Positions 17,443 to 26,263 of a DNA stretch of 64,000 bases are shown piece by piece. The stretch covers positions 33,149 through 97,148 of the forward strand of contig JANYLB010000002.1 of assembly GCA_025363815.1 (NCBI GenBank), read 5' to 3'. Position numbers and translations under genes: made by a program. Below the pieces are notes generated by a model that saw only the letters and a program-made list of their open reading frames with translations, did no database searches and was not told where the DNA came from. Numbering within the stretch: the first letter of the stretch is position 1; each line of letters begins with the position of its first letter. This stretch comes from Actinomycetes bacterium. Its GTDB lineage: Bacteria > Actinomycetota > Acidimicrobiia > IMCC26256 > JANYLB01.

Positions 17443-18327
17443 TCAGGACGCGGTTGATCGAACGAATCGCTCGAGCGCAAGGTCCTGCAGCTTCGGCGGA
17501 AGGCTCCCCAACGCGTGGATCGCGTGGGCCCCACCACCGGCGATGTAGCGGGAGCGCGGGCGTGCCGTCTGGAGCGCGTGGGCAACGAGCTCCGACACTC
17601 GTCTCGGAGAGCAGCGGGGATCGGAACTGCGCCCGTCCATGCTCGAGAACGCCTTGTGGAGGAACGCCCGCTGGCCGGGATACGGGTTGTCGTCGGCAAC
17701 GACGGTCGCGGCGTTCTGCGACACGAGACCGGTGTTGATGCCGGCGGCTTCGATCAGCACCACGCGGACCCCGAGCGGTGAGATCTCCCGCCTCAAGCTG
17801 TCGGCCCAACCTTCGAGCGCGCACTTCGACGCCGCGTATCCCGCGTTGAAGGGCAGCACTGTACGCGCCATGAGCGCCGAGTTGATCACCACGGTGGCGT
17901 GCGCGGCGCGGGCAAGAGGCAGGAACGCCTGGATGAAGCGGACCCCACCGAAGAAGTTCACGTCCATCATCGTCTGCAACACCGACATCGGTGTGCCCTC
18001 GCTCGAGGTGTCTCCCTCGAAGTGGGCAACTCCCGCGTTGCTGAACACGCCCGCGAAAGGCAGGCCGCCGCGCAGGAGGCCTTCGACCGCATCGCGCGCG
18101 GCATCGACCTGCGCATCGTCGGTCACGTCGAGCAGCAACGGGTGGAACCGCGTCGGTTGGCCAGCCTTGGCGCGCAGCTCGTCCCCGTCGTCAGATTGAC
18201 GGATACCGGCGGCCACGGTGTAGCCGAGCTTGTTGAGAAATAGAGCCGCGTCCTCACCCATGCCGCTCGACGCGCCGGTGACCACGACGACCGGATGGTC
18301 GCCGACCTCCCTGAACTTTTTCGCCAT
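17443..18327 (-). CDS. short-chain dehydrogenase/reductase (17-beta-HSD/DHRS-like)
   Basis: A 294-residue SDR. The cofactor motif is TGASSGMG, the NAG variant is FSNAGV, and the catalytic YAASK follows NSALMARTVLPFNAG. The longer C-terminal part with PRSRYIAGGG and helices after it resembles SDRs acting on steroids or retinol rather than fatty-acid reductases. ATG start. It is upstream of the TetR-ABC operon on the same strand, separated by the 22-bp palindrome, and may be transcribed separately. Substrate not determinable. Confidence 0.88.
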   Translation of the reverse strand: MAKKFREVGDHPVVVVTGASSGMGEDAALFLNKLGYTVAAGIRQSDDGDELRAKAGQPTRFHPLLLDVTDDAQVDAARDAVEGLLRGGLPFAGVFSNAGVAHFEGDTSSEGTPMSVLQTMMDVNFFGGVRFIQAFLPLARAAHATVVINSALMARTVLPFNAGYAASKCALEGWADSLRREISPLGVRVVLIEAAGINTGLVSQNAATVVADDNPYPGQRAFLHKAFSSMDGRSSDPRCSPRRVSELVAHALQTARPRSRYIAGGGAHAIHALGSLPPKLQDLALERFVRSTAS

Positions 18328-18440
18328 GCGACTCTTTCGGATCGTGAAACCCCGCGGAATCTCATCGACCGGGTTCCTCGGCGACTTGATGCCGCGCCGC
18401 TTCGGGCGTCGCGTGATGTTCTCGCGCTAGGTTGGATTCC

Positions 18441-20003
18441 ATGTCATCCATGGGAGGACGTTGGTGTGCTCGCGCCCGCTTCACCGCAGGGCTCTGCGTT
18501 GCCGCGGTCGTGATCACGGCCGGTGCCGTTGTCGGAAGCGAAGGCGCGGCGCAGGCGAAGGGGTCGACGGCTTCGCCGTGGGCGACGGAGCAACCCGGCG
18601 TGCAGCACCTCAAGTTCAAGTACGGGCCGATATTGATCCAGCCCGGTCAGAACAACATCACGTTCAGTCACGGCCAGGTTCCCAAGCCCACCGTCGACGG
18701 CTACATCGTCGGCATCGCGCCGAACCTGCGCAAGGCCGACGGCTCCGTCCCGCGCGTCGACGTCATTCATCTTCACCACGGCGTTTGGATAAACAACTCT
18801 GCCGGCCCTGACCGTGGGGCGAACACGTTCTTCGCTGCGGGCGAAGAGAAGACCATCATGAAGCTGCCGAAGGGGTACGGCTACACCTACAAGGCGAGCG
18901 ACATCTGGACCATCAACTACATGATCCACGATCTCACGCCCGCGCCGTTCAAGGTCTGGATCACCTACGACATCGACTTCGTGCAGGCGGCCTCTCCGAC
19001 CGCGGCAGCGATCATGCCCGCGCGTCCGATCTGGATGGACGTGGAGAATGGCAAGATCTACCCGGTGTTCGACGTCATCAAGGGGTCGGGCACCAACGGC
19101 ACCTACACCTACCCCGACCAGGCGACCGACCCGTATCACGGACGACGCCAGCGCAACCTGTGGACCATCGACAAAGACAGCGTGTTGCTCGGAACCGCCG
19201 GCCACCTCCACCCGGGCGGCCTGCACGACGACTTGTGGCTCGAACGCGCCGGCGCGACCGGGCCCTCGTCGTCGAGCGCGGTGGTTACCCAGCCGGGAAC
19301 CGCGCATCTCTTTCGTTCCGACGCGCACTATTACGAGCCCGCGGGCGCAGTGAGCTGGGACGTGTCGATGACAGGTACTCGACCCGACTGGCAGGTCCAG
19401 GTCCACAAGGGCGACGTGCTGCGGGTCAACACGACCTACGACACGAAGCGGGCGTCGTGGTACGAGTCGATGGGGATCATGGTCGTGTGGGCGGCCGACG
19501 GGACGACTGGCCGTGACCCATTCACCACAAAGGTCGACCAGGCTGGTGCTCTCACCCACGGGCACCTGCGCGAGAACACCCACCACGGCGGCGTCAAGAC
19601 CACGCTGGCGAACGCGACGAAGTTCCCGACGACCCCGGCGTCACAGGTTCCGATCACGGACTTCCTGTACGGCATTGGCGACATGACGGGGCAGAAGCAG
19701 ATCCCGGAGGTAGCCGCCGGCCAGACGCTCACCTTCGTGAACAACGACGCGCCGAAAGGGAATGGCATCTGGCACTCGATCACCGCCTGCAAGGCTCCGT
19801 GCAACAAGGAGTCGGGCGTCGCGTACCCGCTTGCCGACGCCGACGTGCAGTTCGATTCCGGTCAGCTCGGCGTAGCCGGGCCTCCGACCGCGGGCCGCAT
19901 CACATGGCAGACACCGGCAGATCTTCCTGTGGGTACCTACACCTACTTTTGCCGGATCCACCCGTTCATGCGCGGCGCATTCGAGATAGCTCCGCCGGCA
20001 TAA
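18441..20003 (+). CDS. secreted two-domain protein with C-terminal cupredoxin-like copper site
   Basis: A 520-residue protein with a signal peptide (Arg-rich start, hydrophobic stretch, cleavage near AQAKG). The large N-terminal region has repeated His clusters (VIHLHHGVW, GHLHPGG, DAHYYEPAG), reminiscent of SURNod19 or PHM-like beta-sandwich proteins; that assignment is tentative. The last ~110 residues look like a type 1 copper domain: HSITAC (His), then YFCRIHPFMRGAF, giving the C-x2-H-x3-M ligand pattern. Export and these motifs suggest an extracellular copper redox or copper-binding role. ATG at 18441; another ATG is three codons downstream. Confidence 0.75.
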   Translation: MSSMGGRWCARARFTAGLCVAAVVITAGAVVGSEGAAQAKGSTASPWATEQPGVQHLKFKYGPILIQPGQNNITFSHGQVPKPTVDGYIVGIAPNLRKADGSVPRVDVIHLHHGVWINNSAGPDRGANTFFAAGEEKTIMKLPKGYGYTYKASDIWTINYMIHDLTPAPFKVWITYDIDFVQAASPTAAAIMPARPIWMDVENGKIYPVFDVIKGSGTNGTYTYPDQATDPYHGRRQRNLWTIDKDSVLLGTAGHLHPGGLHDDLWLERAGATGPSSSSAVVTQPGTAHLFRSDAHYYEPAGAVSWDVSMTGTRPDWQVQVHKGDVLRVNTTYDTKRASWYESMGIMVVWAADGTTGRDPFTTKVDQAGALTHGHLRENTHHGGVKTTLANATKFPTTPASQVPITDFLYGIGDMTGQKQIPEVAAGQTLTFVNNDAPKGNGIWHSITACKAPCNKESGVAYPLADADVQFDSGQLGVAGPPTAGRITWQTPADLPVGTYTYFCRIHPFMRGAFEIAPPA

Positions 20004-20012
20004 GACCGACAC

Positions 20013-20405
20013 TCATCCTGAAAGCGCGCCCGGATCGGCGGGAACGTCGACAGCGTGTTCCGCCAGCACGGTGAGTGGAATGAGATCTAGCGCCCGTTCG
20101 TGGGTGCAGGCGAGCACGATCGGAGCTGCCGCGCCGTCGTGGTGGGCGCGCAGCCAGTTCCTCGCGGTCACACACCAGCGATCGCCGGGCACCAAACCCG
20201 GGAAATGATACTCGGGCATTGGCGTGCTTAGATCGTTGCCGATGCGGCTCTGGTGCTCGAGGAACTCCGAGCTGACCACCGCGCACACGGTGTGGCTCCC
20301 GACGTCTTCGGGTCCGGTGCTGCAACAGCCATCTCTATAGAAGCCGGTTAGGGGGTCGGTTCCACAGGGCTCGAGTTCCGTGCCGAGCACGTTGCGATCG
20401 CTCAC
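20013..20405 (-). CDS. DUF2237 family protein
   Basis: A 130-residue small protein matching the DUF2237 pattern: NVLGTELEPCGTDPLTGFYRD at the start, DVGSHTVCAVVSSEFLEHQ in the middle, and PGDRWCVTARNWLRAH followed by a Pro-rich segment with THERAL. The conserved Cys, Gly and Trp residues suggest metal or ligand binding, but the family has no established function. GTG start with GGTGGGG before it. It faces the copper protein gene with nine bases between stops. Confidence 0.85.
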   Translation of the reverse strand: MSDRNVLGTELEPCGTDPLTGFYRDGCCSTGPEDVGSHTVCAVVSSEFLEHQSRIGNDLSTPMPEYHFPGLVPGDRWCVTARNWLRAHHDGAAAPIVLACTHERALDLIPLTVLAEHAVDVPADPGALSG

Positions 20406-20522
20406 CCCACCAGTATCGCCGGTCGCGGGCATCGGGTTGGACGCCGGCTGTCGGGAGAGCGGCCAGACTCTGCGCCGAGCGCGTCGAGGCGGCGTATCGC
20501 GAACACTTGGAGGAGGAACACC

Positions 20523-21590
20523 ATGACGCAGAGCACCGATCGGATCATCGTCTGGGGGACGGGCTACGTCGGCAAGCGGGTAATCGCCGAGATCGTCGAT
20601 CACCCGCGGTTCGAGCTCGCCGGGGTGATCGTGGCTGATCCCGACAAGAACGGCCTTGACGTGGGCGAGATCTGCGGAATCGACCCTGTTGGCATCGCCG
20701 CGACGACCGACATCGACGCCGCGCTCGCTCTCGAAGCCGATGCAGTCGCCTATTACGGGCCGACAGCCGAGCAGGCCCGGGACAACATCGAGAACATGTC
20801 CAAGGCGCTTCGGTCGGGCAAGGACGTCGTCTCGACCTCTATGACGAACTTCGTCTGGTGGCCGACCGCCGACCGGTGGATGCTCGAGCCGATGGAGGCG
20901 GCGTGCGCCGCGGGCCAGACGTCTTGCTTCACGACAGGAATCGATCCCGGCTTCGCCAACGACCTGCTCCCGATGACTCTCATGGGGGTCTGCGGCAGGG
21001 TCGACAAGGTCACGGCCAGCGAGATCCTCGACTACGCGACCTACACCGGGGACTACGAGCCGATGGGATTCGGGAAGCCGGCCGAGTTCCGGGCTCTGCT
21101 CGAGATCCCCGAGATCCTGATCATGGCGTGGGGCGGAACCGTTCCGATGATGGCCGACGCGATGGGCGTCGAGCTCGACGGCATCACTACGACCTACGAC
21201 AAGTGGGTGACACCCGAGCGCATCGAGTTCGCGAACGGCTTGATTGAGCCGGACATGGTCGCGGCCGTCCACTTCACGATCAATGGGATGCTCGACGGCG
21301 AGGCTCGCATAGTGCTCGAGCACGTCAACCGGATTACGAATGACGTCGCGCCCGAGTGGCCGCGAGGTCGGATCGCGGAGAATGACGTGTACCGGGTCGA
21401 CATCGAAGGAAGCCCGACGATCCGCCAGGAGACGATCTTGCGCGACGCCGACGGCGATGCTGTCGCCGGTGGATGCCTCGCGACGGGCCTGCGCGCGCTG
21501 AACGCGGTACCGGCCGTGCGGGCCGCGCCTGCGGGGATGCTCACCGCGCTCGACCTCCCGCTCATCGTGGGCCGGGGTGCGATCCGCTAG
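20523..21590 (+). CDS. NAD(P)-dependent dehydrogenase, dihydrodipicolinate reductase/2,4-diaminopentanoate dehydrogenase-like
   Basis: A 355-residue oxidoreductase with an N-terminal Rossmann fold (IIVWGTGYVGKRVIAEI, residues 8-24) and a DapB-like arrangement: FELAGVIVADPDKNGLDVGEIC then AYYGP and TTGIDPGFANDLLP. This family includes amine dehydrogenases and many uncharacterised actinobacterial enzymes found in steroid and aromatic clusters. The ATG has an ideal GGAGGA site. It precedes the acyl-CoA dehydrogenase block but is separated from it by operator O2, so it is probably a different transcription unit. Confidence 0.8.
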   Translation: MTQSTDRIIVWGTGYVGKRVIAEIVDHPRFELAGVIVADPDKNGLDVGEICGIDPVGIAATTDIDAALALEADAVAYYGPTAEQARDNIENMSKALRSGKDVVSTSMTNFVWWPTADRWMLEPMEAACAAGQTSCFTTGIDPGFANDLLPMTLMGVCGRVDKVTASEILDYATYTGDYEPMGFGKPAEFRALLEIPEILIMAWGGTVPMMADAMGVELDGITTTYDKWVTPERIEFANGLIEPDMVAAVHFTINGMLDGEARIVLEHVNRITNDVAPEWPRGRIAENDVYRVDIEGSPTIRQETILRDADGDAVAGGCLATGLRALNAVPAVRAAPAGMLTALDLPLIVGRGAIR

Positions 21591-21672
21591 GAGACCGCCC
21601 GTCTTCGAGAAATCTGGGACCTGTGCCCATGAGAACCCGTTTCTTCACACCAACAACTCGCATCCAGGTCCC

Positions 21673-21691
21673 ATCTGACGACCCGTCAGGT
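21673..21691. promoter_or_regulatory. TetR-type operator palindrome O2 (N5 class)
   Basis: ATCTGACG-ACC-CGTCAGGT, seven of eight arm pairs matching. The 17 bases ATCTGACGACCCGTCAG are identical to operator O1 12 kb away. A -10-like TACACT follows at 21700-21705, so the palindrome covers the -35 region of the acyl-CoA dehydrogenase operon. Confidence 0.75.
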
Positions 21692-21743
21692 CTGTCCCGT
21701 ACACTTGGTGTCCGAAACGGCCCCGAGGAACGGACGCGTCGGC

Positions 21744-22916
21744 GTGGATCTGCGGTACTCAGACAGCGACGAGGAGTTCCGGCGCGAGCTGCGCGAATGG
21801 TTGGCGGCTGAGCTGCCGAAGCTGCCGTCGGCGCCTGCCCGCCACGACTGGACAGCGCGCCGCGGCTACGACACCGATTGGCAGCGGAGGCTCTTCGACG
21901 CCGGCTATGCCGGGATCAACTGGCCGAAGGAGTACGGCGGTCGCGGTGCGTCGCCGAGCGAGCAGCTCGTCTTCTTGGAGGAGACGGGCCGCGCGCGTGC
22001 TCCCTACGTCGGTGTGAACTTTGTCGGCCTGCTCCACGCGGGCCCGACGATCATCGCCGAGGGCTCCGAAAAGCAGAAGTCCGCACACTTGCCGCGGATC
22101 CTGCAGGGCCAAGAGGTGTGGTGCCAGGGCTTTTCGGAGCCGAACGCGGGGTCTGATCTCGCGTCGTTGCGAACGCGAGCCGTTCGTGACGGCGATCACT
22201 ACGTGGTGACCGGCCAAAAGACGTGGTGCAGCTTCGGTCACATCGGCGACGTCGGCGAGCTGTTGGTGCGCACCGACCCCGACGCGCCGAAGCACAAGGG
22301 CATCACCTGGCTGATGCTGCCGATGGACCTGCCTGGAATCGAGATCCGACCCATCGAGACGGTGCTCGGCTCTTCGGAGTTCTGTGAGCTGTTCCTCAAC
22401 GAGGTTCGGGTCCCGGTCGAGAACCGTGTCGGGGCTGAGAACGACGGTTGGCGCGTCACCAACGTCACGTTGTCGTTCGAGCGCGGTACCGCGTTCGTGA
22501 GCGAGCTGGTCGATGCTATGCAGCTCATCGAAGACCTCGCTCCGATGATCGTCGACCTCGGGCAGCGCCGGGAGCTGGGCCACATTGCCGCCGAGCTCGA
22601 CGGGCTGTGGGCGTTGACGCAACGTAACGTCACCCAGGCCGAACGCGACGGCAAGATGGGCCCAGGGGCGATGATGTTGAAGCTCGGCTACACAGAAGCG
22701 CGTCAGCGCCTCGGCGAACTGTCGCTGCGGGTGTTGCAGCGCGGTTCCCTCGATCTCGGCGAGCCTCACGGTTTCGTCGAGGAGCGGCTTCGCACCCTTG
22801 CGCTGACGATCGCCGCGGGTACGTCACAGATCCAACGAAACATCATCGGCGAGCGCGTTCTCGGGCTGCCTAAGGAACCATCGGCAACCGGGCCGACGCC
22901 AGGGAAGGCGCGCTGA
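21744..22916 (+). CDS. acyl-CoA dehydrogenase, large (FAD-site) subunit
   Basis: A 390-residue acyl-CoA dehydrogenase of the FadE28/ChsE type. Marks include QGFSEPNAGSDLASLRTRA (FAD/substrate loop), TGQKTWCSFGHIGDVGELL and the C-terminal GTSQIQRNIIGERVLGLP. The GTG at 21744 gives the usual start VDLRYSDSDEEFRREL; TTG or GTG starts 36-39 bases upstream would add an unusual leader. It overlaps the next ACAD gene, consistent with an alpha2-beta2 heterotetramer as in steroid side-chain degradation. Controlled by O2. Confidence 0.9.
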   Translation: MDLRYSDSDEEFRRELREWLAAELPKLPSAPARHDWTARRGYDTDWQRRLFDAGYAGINWPKEYGGRGASPSEQLVFLEETGRARAPYVGVNFVGLLHAGPTIIAEGSEKQKSAHLPRILQGQEVWCQGFSEPNAGSDLASLRTRAVRDGDHYVVTGQKTWCSFGHIGDVGELLVRTDPDAPKHKGITWLMLPMDLPGIEIRPIETVLGSSEFCELFLNEVRVPVENRVGAENDGWRVTNVTLSFERGTAFVSELVDAMQLIEDLAPMIVDLGQRRELGHIAAELDGLWALTQRNVTQAERDGKMGPGAMMLKLGYTEARQRLGELSLRVLQRGSLDLGEPHGFVEERLRTLALTIAAGTSQIQRNIIGERVLGLPKEPSATGPTPGKAR

Positions 22917-23845
22917 TGCACTTCGATCTCAGCGACGACCAGCGTGATCTGCGCGATGGCATCCGTAGCCTGCTTGCCGGTTCGTTCCCGATCGAACGTG
23001 TCCGCCGCGGATTCGACCGGTCGATGTGGGAAGAGCTCGTCGGAGCCGGAGTGTTCGGACTGCTAGCCGACGGGTTCACCTGGGCCGACGCCGCGGTCGT
23101 GTTCGAGGAGCTCGGCCGGGCCGTCGTGCCGGGTCCACTGGTGTGGGGCCTGCTCGCGTATGACCCGACGCGTCCTACGCGCATCGTCGGCGGACTCGAA
23201 CGTCCGGCGGTGGCTACGCCCGCGATGGTCGAGCACCTCGGGGAGATCGATGTGCTCGTGGTGCTCGACCACGACGGCGTGGCCGAGGTGGACCCCGCAA
23301 ACGTCATCGGCGGCGCTATCGAATGGCCACTCGATCCACTGACTCCCGTCACCAGGGTCGCTGAGGTTCCAGCCGGCGCCCGGATAGCCAGGCCACGCGT
23401 CGCCACTGAATGGTTGATGCAGGGCGCTGTGCTCAGTGCCGCTTACGCGGTCGGCATGGCCGAGGCGTGCTGCGACTTGTCGGTCGCCTACGCGAAGGAG
23501 CGGGAGCAGTTCGGCCGGCCGATCGGATCGTTCCAGGCGGTGAAGCACCTCTGCTCCGACATGGCGGTGCGGGTCGAGGTGGCGCGCGCCGCAGCCCATG
23601 CGGCCGCGGTGCATCTCGACGATCGTGGGCTCGGAGGAACGGAACGCGCGGTGAGCGGTGCGAAGCTGCTGGCCGGTGAGGCCGCGATCGCGAACGGGAG
23701 GTCGGCGACGCAGGTGCACGGCGGCATGGGCTTCACCTGGGAGGTCGACGTACACCTCTACCTGAAGCGGGCCTGGGTGCTCGACACGGTCTTCGGGAGC
23801 GGCGACGTGCACGCAGATCGCGTCGCCGCGGCGCTCGTCCGGTGA
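22916..23845 (+). CDS. acyl-CoA dehydrogenase, short partner subunit
   Basis: A 309-residue protein, shorter than standalone acyl-CoA dehydrogenases (~380). The N-terminal FDLSDDQRDLRDGIRSLL and C-terminal helical domain with EQFGRPIGSFQAVKHLC and QVHGGMGFTWEVDVHLYLKR are intact, while the middle beta domain is reduced. This pattern is typical of the second subunit of heterotetrameric ACADs (FadE29/ChsE2-type). Its ATG overlaps the stop of the large subunit. It also overlaps the carboxyltransferase downstream, so all three are coupled. Confidence 0.88.
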   Translation: MHFDLSDDQRDLRDGIRSLLAGSFPIERVRRGFDRSMWEELVGAGVFGLLADGFTWADAAVVFEELGRAVVPGPLVWGLLAYDPTRPTRIVGGLERPAVATPAMVEHLGEIDVLVVLDHDGVAEVDPANVIGGAIEWPLDPLTPVTRVAEVPAGARIARPRVATEWLMQGAVLSAAYAVGMAEACCDLSVAYAKEREQFGRPIGSFQAVKHLCSDMAVRVEVARAAAHAAAVHLDDRGLGGTERAVSGAKLLAGEAAIANGRSATQVHGGMGFTWEVDVHLYLKRAWVLDTVFGSGDVHADRVAAALVR

Positions 23846-25392
23846 GCGAGCTGGAGCCCCACGACGACACTGCGGATGCCGACGGGTGGAAGCCGTTGCT
23901 CGAAGACCTGGACGCGCGTCACGCCGAGGCTCGGGCCATGGGTGGATCCGAGCGCCTCGAGCGTCAGCACGAGCGGGGGCGACTCGACGCCAGGCAGCGG
24001 GTAGCGCACCTGCTCGATCCGGGCAGCTTCATCGAGCTCGGGGCGTTGACCGGGTCGGTGCAGCGGGGTGTCTCGCCGATTGCGCCGGCCGACGCGCTCG
24101 TCGCCGGTCACGGAACGATCGACGGCCGTCCGGTGCTGATCGGAGCCGAGGACTTCACGGTGATGGGCGGTTCGATCGGTCTCGCCACGAGCGCGAAGCG
24201 GCACCGCCTCACCCAGTTGGCCGGCCAGGAGCGGGTGCCGCTCGTGATGCTGCTCGAGGGGGCAGGTGACCGGGCCCAGAACGCGTTCGAGCGACGCGGT
24301 CGCGCGCCGAACGATCTGCAGGCACTCGTGTCGTTGTCGGGGCTGGTTCCGACGGTCTGCGTGGTGATGGGATCCTCGGCCGGGCACGGCGCGCTGACGG
24401 CACCGTTGATGGACTTCGTCGTGATGGTCGAAGGCGCCGCGCTGTTCAGCGCCGGTCCGCCGCTCGTGCACGCGGCGATCGGCGAGCAGATCGCGAAGGA
24501 AGCGCTCGGAGGCACGCCGGTCCACACCGTCGTGAGTGGCGTCGCGCACAACCAGGCATCCGACGATGCCGGCGCGCTCGATCTCGTGCGCCGATACCTT
24601 TCGTACCTCCCGTCGAACGCGTGGGCGCATCCCCCCACGACCGAGGGTGGTGATGCCGGCCCTCGCCGGCTCGACACGCTGACCGAGCTGATCCCGGCTG
24701 ATCTGCGCCGCGCCTACGACGTGCGAACAGTCATCGAGCTGATCTGCGACCACGGGACCGTGCTGGAGATCGCGCCCGCGTTCGGTCGCCCGATCGTGGT
24801 CGCGCTGGCGCGACTCGGTGGTGAGGTGGTGGCAGTGGTTGCGAACCAGCCGGCAGTGAAGGCCGGCGCTATCGACTCCGACTCCGCCGACAAGGCCGCC
24901 CATTTCCTCGAGATCGCCGACGCATTCCATCTGCCGGTGTTGTTCCTGGCCGACAACCCGGGCGTGCTTGCCGGGAGTGTGTCGGAGCGCAACGGGATAC
25001 TCCGTCACGCCGCGCGGATGTTCGCGGCGCAGGCCAGGGTGACGAGCCCGAAGCTCCACGTCACGCTACGCAAGGCGTACGGGTTCGGAAGCTCCCTGAT
25101 GGGGATGAACCCTTTCGACGGCCAAACGGTCACGTTGGCATTGCCGGGCACGCGGCTCGGTGCGATGCCGGCCGACAGCGGCGCGGCGGCGGCCAAGCTC
25201 GAGAGTGACGCTGCGATGGTGCTCGCCAACGCCGAGGTAGGGGGTGCCTACTCCGCGGCAGACACGATGAGCTACGACGATGTCATCGATCCACGCGACC
25301 TGCGAGATCGTCTCCTGGGTGCGCTCCGTTTGAGCGCGGCCCGACGCGCACAGCCCGTCGCACCGGTGGAGCACCGCGGCATCCGCCCCTGA
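23842..25392 (+). CDS. acyl-CoA carboxylase beta subunit (carboxyltransferase)
   Basis: A 516-residue carboxyltransferase of the AccD/MccB type with two crotonase-like halves. Visible are RLERQHERGRLDARQRVAHLLD at the start, the first oxyanion region GSSAGHGALTAPLMDFVVMVE, and the second with LFLADNPGV and RKAYGFGSSLMGMNP. It transfers carboxylate from carboxybiotin to an acyl-CoA; the biotin-carrying alpha subunit is not in this window. Its GTG overlaps the ACAD partner stop by four bases, placing it in the same operon. Confidence 0.9.
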   Translation: MSELEPHDDTADADGWKPLLEDLDARHAEARAMGGSERLERQHERGRLDARQRVAHLLDPGSFIELGALTGSVQRGVSPIAPADALVAGHGTIDGRPVLIGAEDFTVMGGSIGLATSAKRHRLTQLAGQERVPLVMLLEGAGDRAQNAFERRGRAPNDLQALVSLSGLVPTVCVVMGSSAGHGALTAPLMDFVVMVEGAALFSAGPPLVHAAIGEQIAKEALGGTPVHTVVSGVAHNQASDDAGALDLVRRYLSYLPSNAWAHPPTTEGGDAGPRRLDTLTELIPADLRRAYDVRTVIELICDHGTVLEIAPAFGRPIVVALARLGGEVVAVVANQPAVKAGAIDSDSADKAAHFLEIADAFHLPVLFLADNPGVLAGSVSERNGILRHAARMFAAQARVTSPKLHVTLRKAYGFGSSLMGMNPFDGQTVTLALPGTRLGAMPADSGAAAAKLESDAAMVLANAEVGGAYSAADTMSYDDVIDPRDLRDRLLGALRLSAARRAQPVAPVEHRGIRP

Positions 25393-25449
25393 GCAAGCTC
25401 GGCCCCCACTTGGCCGCGCCGCCGCCGAACCGGGCTGCGCGCGGGTGGA

Positions 25450-26193
25450 TCAGCGGGTCTTGCGGGCGGTCCAGATCTCCTCGGCGGGCCAGCGACGGGA
25501 CCAGCGATAGTCGACGAACTCGGTGTAGGTAGTCTCGGCGTGTTTCGGCGCGCGGAGATGGATCAGGTTCTCGATCTCGAACCGGTTGCGGTGCAGGAGG
25601 CTGATCCAGTCGCCGTAGGGCAGCTGGAACTCGGCGACACCGTCGGGCCAGGTGATCTCGTGGGTTCGAAACCACCCGCGCTGGAGCTTGCGGGTCGAGC
25701 CGTTGTCGTCGTCGGTGAGCCACTTGACGAAGCTCGACAGGCAGAACGCGAGCAGACCACCGGGTCGCAAGAGGCGGGTGGCTTCGGCCACGGTGATTTC
25801 CGGTTCGCAGAAGCTCATCGCACCGTGGTCGCAGAACACGATGTCGAACGAGGCATCACGCAGCGGAACTGCTTCGCCGCTGGCACACACGAGCGGGAGC
25901 GCGCTGTCGGCGTAGCCAAGTTGGACGTGCGACTGGTCGAGTCCGACGGGCCGGGCCCCCAGTGCCGCCAACGCTCGTGACCATTGCGCCGCGCCACAAC
26001 CAAACTCGAGCACGTCGAGACCAGCGACGTCACCGAGGACGTGCAGCTTGTTCTCGGGGATGAACCACGCGCCCCAGGCGAGCGGTGCTTCGTCGAGTCG
26101 CGCGCCGTGCGCAGCTTGGTAGTCATGGGCGTCGGCATTCCAGAAGACACGGTTGTGCTTCTCGTGCTCGCCGGATCCAGGTGTGGGGCTCAT
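25450..26193 (-). CDS. class I SAM-dependent methyltransferase
   Basis: A 247-residue Rossmann-fold methyltransferase (UbiE/Methyltransf_11 type). Motif I is VLEFGCGAAQWSRAL, the acidic strand-2 end is GLDQSH, motif post-I includes ASGEAVPLRDASFDIVFCDHG, and LLRPGGLLAFCLSS is motif III. The C-terminal RWSRRWPAEEIWTARK is usual for actinobacterial members. The methyl acceptor is unknown. Convergent with the carboxyltransferase gene. Confidence 0.9.
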   Translation of the reverse strand: MSPTPGSGEHEKHNRVFWNADAHDYQAAHGARLDEAPLAWGAWFIPENKLHVLGDVAGLDVLEFGCGAAQWSRALAALGARPVGLDQSHVQLGYADSALPLVCASGEAVPLRDASFDIVFCDHGAMSFCEPEITVAEATRLLRPGGLLAFCLSSFVKWLTDDDNGSTRKLQRGWFRTHEITWPDGVAEFQLPYGDWISLLHRNRFEIENLIHLRAPKHAETTYTEFVDYRWSRRWPAEEIWTARKTR

Positions 26194-26263
26194 CTGATCG
26201 TCCCCGCGAGCAGATAGACGATGAGTCGCTCCCGAGACAGGAACAAAGGGTGGCCTGTTGGCA

